Part shown: in pieces, positions 62,547-64,000 of the stretch
Layout: each line of letters opens with the position of its first letter
How positions within the stretch are numbered: the stretch's first letter is position 1
Source of the DNA: Maribacter sp. BPC-D8
GTDB lineage: Bacteria > Bacteroidota > Bacteroidia > Flavobacteriales > Flavobacteriaceae
Length of the DNA stretch: 64,000 bases
Direction: 5' to 3'
NCBI RefSeq assembly: GCF_035207705.1
Contig: NZ_CP128187.1
Span: 3,844,001-3,908,000 of the forward strand
Position numbers and translations under genes: made by a program
The notes under the pieces: model-generated
Seen by the model: the letters and a program-made list of their open reading frames with translations, nothing else
The model's database searches: none
What the model was told of the DNA's origin: nothing

Positions 62547-63632
62547 TTACTTGGCTGGGTTAATAGCCATTCCGTCTTTTAATTTTGAAACTCCCTCAAT
62601 AACAATAGTAGTTCCATCTTCAATTCCATTTTCAACTACAAACCCTTTTTGAGTGGTGGTAATAATATCTAATGGCATTGTAGTAACCGTATTATCATCT
62701 TTTAAAACGTAAACCAATTTTTTACCTTGAAGGTCAATAGTTGCAGTTTGTGGTATTTCATATGCACCACTGTAAATAGTCGGAATTTTAATTTTACCAG
62801 TACTACCACTACTAAGTAAATTATTTTTGTTATCAAAATCAGCTCTTGCCGTTACACTACCGGTAGTACTATTAATAATAGTATTGATCATAGCAATTTT
62901 GCCAGGTTCAGCGTAATCTTCACCGTTGATCATTATTAAGGTAACCTCTGGGGCTTTCTCTAAGTCTAAAACGTTATTCTCATTTTTAGGCAAAGACTCC
63001 TTTAATTTTAAAAGCTCTTTCTCGTTCATTGAAAAATAAGCACGAACCTCGCTAATATCAGAAACAGTAGTTAATGGTTTAGCCATTGCAGAACTTACAA
63101 GCGCACCAATCTTAAAAGGAATCTCGCCAATGTACCCGTCTACAGGGCTAGTAATACGAGAATAACCAATGTTAGAAGTAACACTATGGTAATTTGCCTG
63201 TGCTTGTACAAGTTGTGCTTTTGCAGTTTCTAATTGTACCGGGCTAATTATATTTTTATCTACTAAAGGCTTCAATTTGTCAACCTCAACTTGTGCTACA
63301 TTTACAGAAGCCTTTGCAGCGTTTGCATCTTGATTTAGAGTTTGGGTTTCTAATTTAAAAAGTAATTGACCTTTTTTAATTTTCTGACCTTCTTCAACAT
63401 ATACCTCTTGAACAAAACCAGATACTTTTGGCCATATCTCTACATTCTGCTTACCTTCAAGAGTAGTTGAGAATTCATTATATATAGTTAAGTCTTGCTT
63501 TTCTAATTTAGCCACTTTCAAACTTGGTGGTGGTGGTGCTGCAGGACCTTGTGCTGGTTTTTCTGATGAACCAAAGCACGAGCTCAAAAGAAGCACGGCA
63601 CTTAATATTCCTATAATTGATAACTTTTTCAT
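62547..63632 (-). CDS. RND efflux adaptor (membrane fusion protein, operon 2)
   Basis: A 361-residue adaptor lipoprotein: MKKLSIIGILSAVLLLSSC (C19), then a proline-rich linker (PAAPPPPSL). The lipoyl halves are VSGFVQEVYVEEGQKIKKGQLLF and SRITSPVDGYIGEIPFKIGALV, around a coiled-coil hairpin. It opens the operon adaptor-pump-channel-TetR. The pump follows after 37 nt. Confidence 0.92.
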   Translation of the reverse strand: MKKLSIIGILSAVLLLSSCFGSSEKPAQGPAAPPPPSLKVAKLEKQDLTIYNEFSTTLEGKQNVEIWPKVSGFVQEVYVEEGQKIKKGQLLFKLETQTLNQDANAAKASVNVAQVEVDKLKPLVDKNIISPVQLETAKAQLVQAQANYHSVTSNIGYSRITSPVDGYIGEIPFKIGALVSSAMAKPLTTVSDISEVRAYFSMNEKELLKLKESLPKNENNVLDLEKAPEVTLIMINGEDYAEPGKIAMINTIINSTTGSVTARADFDNKNNLLSSGSTGKIKIPTIYSGAYEIPQTATIDLQGKKLVYVLKDDNTVTTMPLDIITTTQKGFVVENGIEDGTTIVIEGVSKLKDGMAINPAK

Positions 63633-63699
63633 TTTAATTGGATGTTTATTTGTATTTAAAAAATGTAATTGTACTTGTTAAGGTTTTGTTAATTCAGAT

Positions 63700-63719
63700 A
63701 GTTCGGTATAAAACGAACT
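63700..63719. promoter_or_regulatory. Candidate operator of RND operon 2
   Basis: A palindrome with perfect 6-bp arms, AGTTCG and CGAACT, and an 8-nt AT-rich centre. It lies 68 nt before the adaptor start, in the 103-nt gap behind the MarR-like gene. It is a plausible site for the TetR protein encoded at the end of the operon or for the MarR-like protein. Confidence 0.42.
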
Positions 63720-63735
63720 TAAATATTAAATTTTT

Positions 63736-64000
63736 TTAAATCAGACTTTTTAAGGCTTCAATTGCTTCTTTGTATGTAGCTTCATTTTGATTTAAACAAT
63801 TCAAATAGGCTTCTATTTTCGCTTTGTTAGATTCATATTTTTCCATGTTGTGTTTCTTATCATATTCAGCAACTTTGTGTATCATTTTAGATTCATTTGT
63901 TGCTTTTTTGATAGCCTGTTCTAATTTTTTAACAAAGAAAGTGCTCTTATCAGATATCTTAAAATATCTTTTTCTATCGCCAGATTTAGTGAAATAGGTA
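63736..64000 (-). CDS. C-terminal part of a MarR/GbsR-like transcriptional regulator (partial)
   Basis: An 87-residue C-terminal fragment; the start lies beyond the window. TYFTKSGDRKRYFKISDKS resembles the wing and linker of GbsR/MarR-family regulators (GDRKxYF pattern), followed by long charged helices ending in EAIEALKSLI. It lies directly upstream of RND operon 2 on the same strand, suggesting a regulatory link. The family call rests on one motif. Confidence 0.55.
   Translation of the reverse strand, partial: TYFTKSGDRKRYFKISDKSTFFVKKLEQAIKKATNESKMIHKVAEYDKKHNMEKYESNKAKIEAYLNCLNQNEATYKEAIEALKSLI

Overview
The window is AT-rich chromosomal DNA that reads as a marine member of the Flavobacteriaceae (Bacteroidota). 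The evidence is Bacteroidota-type promoters (TTG, about 19 nt, TAnnTTTG), a viroplasmin-type RNase H, the acpP-fabF-rnc-IPExxxVDY-pyk gene order, a TSP3-repeat OmpA protein, a long AddAB-like pair, and many small lipoproteins. Genus-level placement near Maribacter or Zobellia is a guess. No rRNA, insertion sequence, integrase or CRISPR array was seen. There is one tRNA, tRNA-Ala(GGC).

Layout. 0-7.3 kb: rsmI, a HopJ-family gene, a tandem pair of Fe-S uracil-DNA glycosylase-like genes, osmC between inverted palindromic repeats, recJ, a VOC protein and an MFS exporter. 7.3-7.9 kb: a gene-free stretch with two diverged copies of a structured repeat. 7.9-14.5 kb: LpxH-like phosphatase, an EEP nuclease, QueD/PTPS, a lipoprotein, an untracked 37-residue membrane ORF, an enoyl-CoA hydratase-like gene, MATE, GNAT and a universal stress protein. 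14.5-15.3 kb: three 5' fragments of tRNA-Ala around a small GIY-YIG gene, then the intact tRNA-Ala. 15.5-20.3 kb: a lipoprotein, an aspartoacylase-like protein, a serine hydrolase, SigZ and PhzF.

20.3-26.2 kb is accessory: a SUKH immunity-like gene and a TPR membrane protein between two 39-bp direct repeats, then a complete Gabija anti-phage pair (gajA-gajB), an orphan membrane protein and a biotinyl/lipoyl-domain remnant. 26.4-38.5 kb: a Bor-like lipoprotein, a sugar porter, an SDR, addB, ompA, kbl, addA and sod.

38.5-39.5 kb has no gene. It holds five tandem units of about 200 bp on the minus strand, each with a conserved 40-nt box followed by an intrinsic terminator: a candidate small-RNA array, and the most promising undescribed element here. 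39.5-43.8 kb is a purN-rnhA-pfkB-purF operon. 44.0-48.4 kb is acpP-fabF-rnc-IPExxxVDY-pyk. 49.2-64.0 kb holds two complete tripartite RND efflux operons (adaptor, pump, TolC-like channel) separated by dinB and a CYTH gene. The second operon ends in a TetR gene and is preceded by the end of a MarR/GbsR-like gene.

All functions are inferred by reading motifs and comparing with remembered families; no database search was run.
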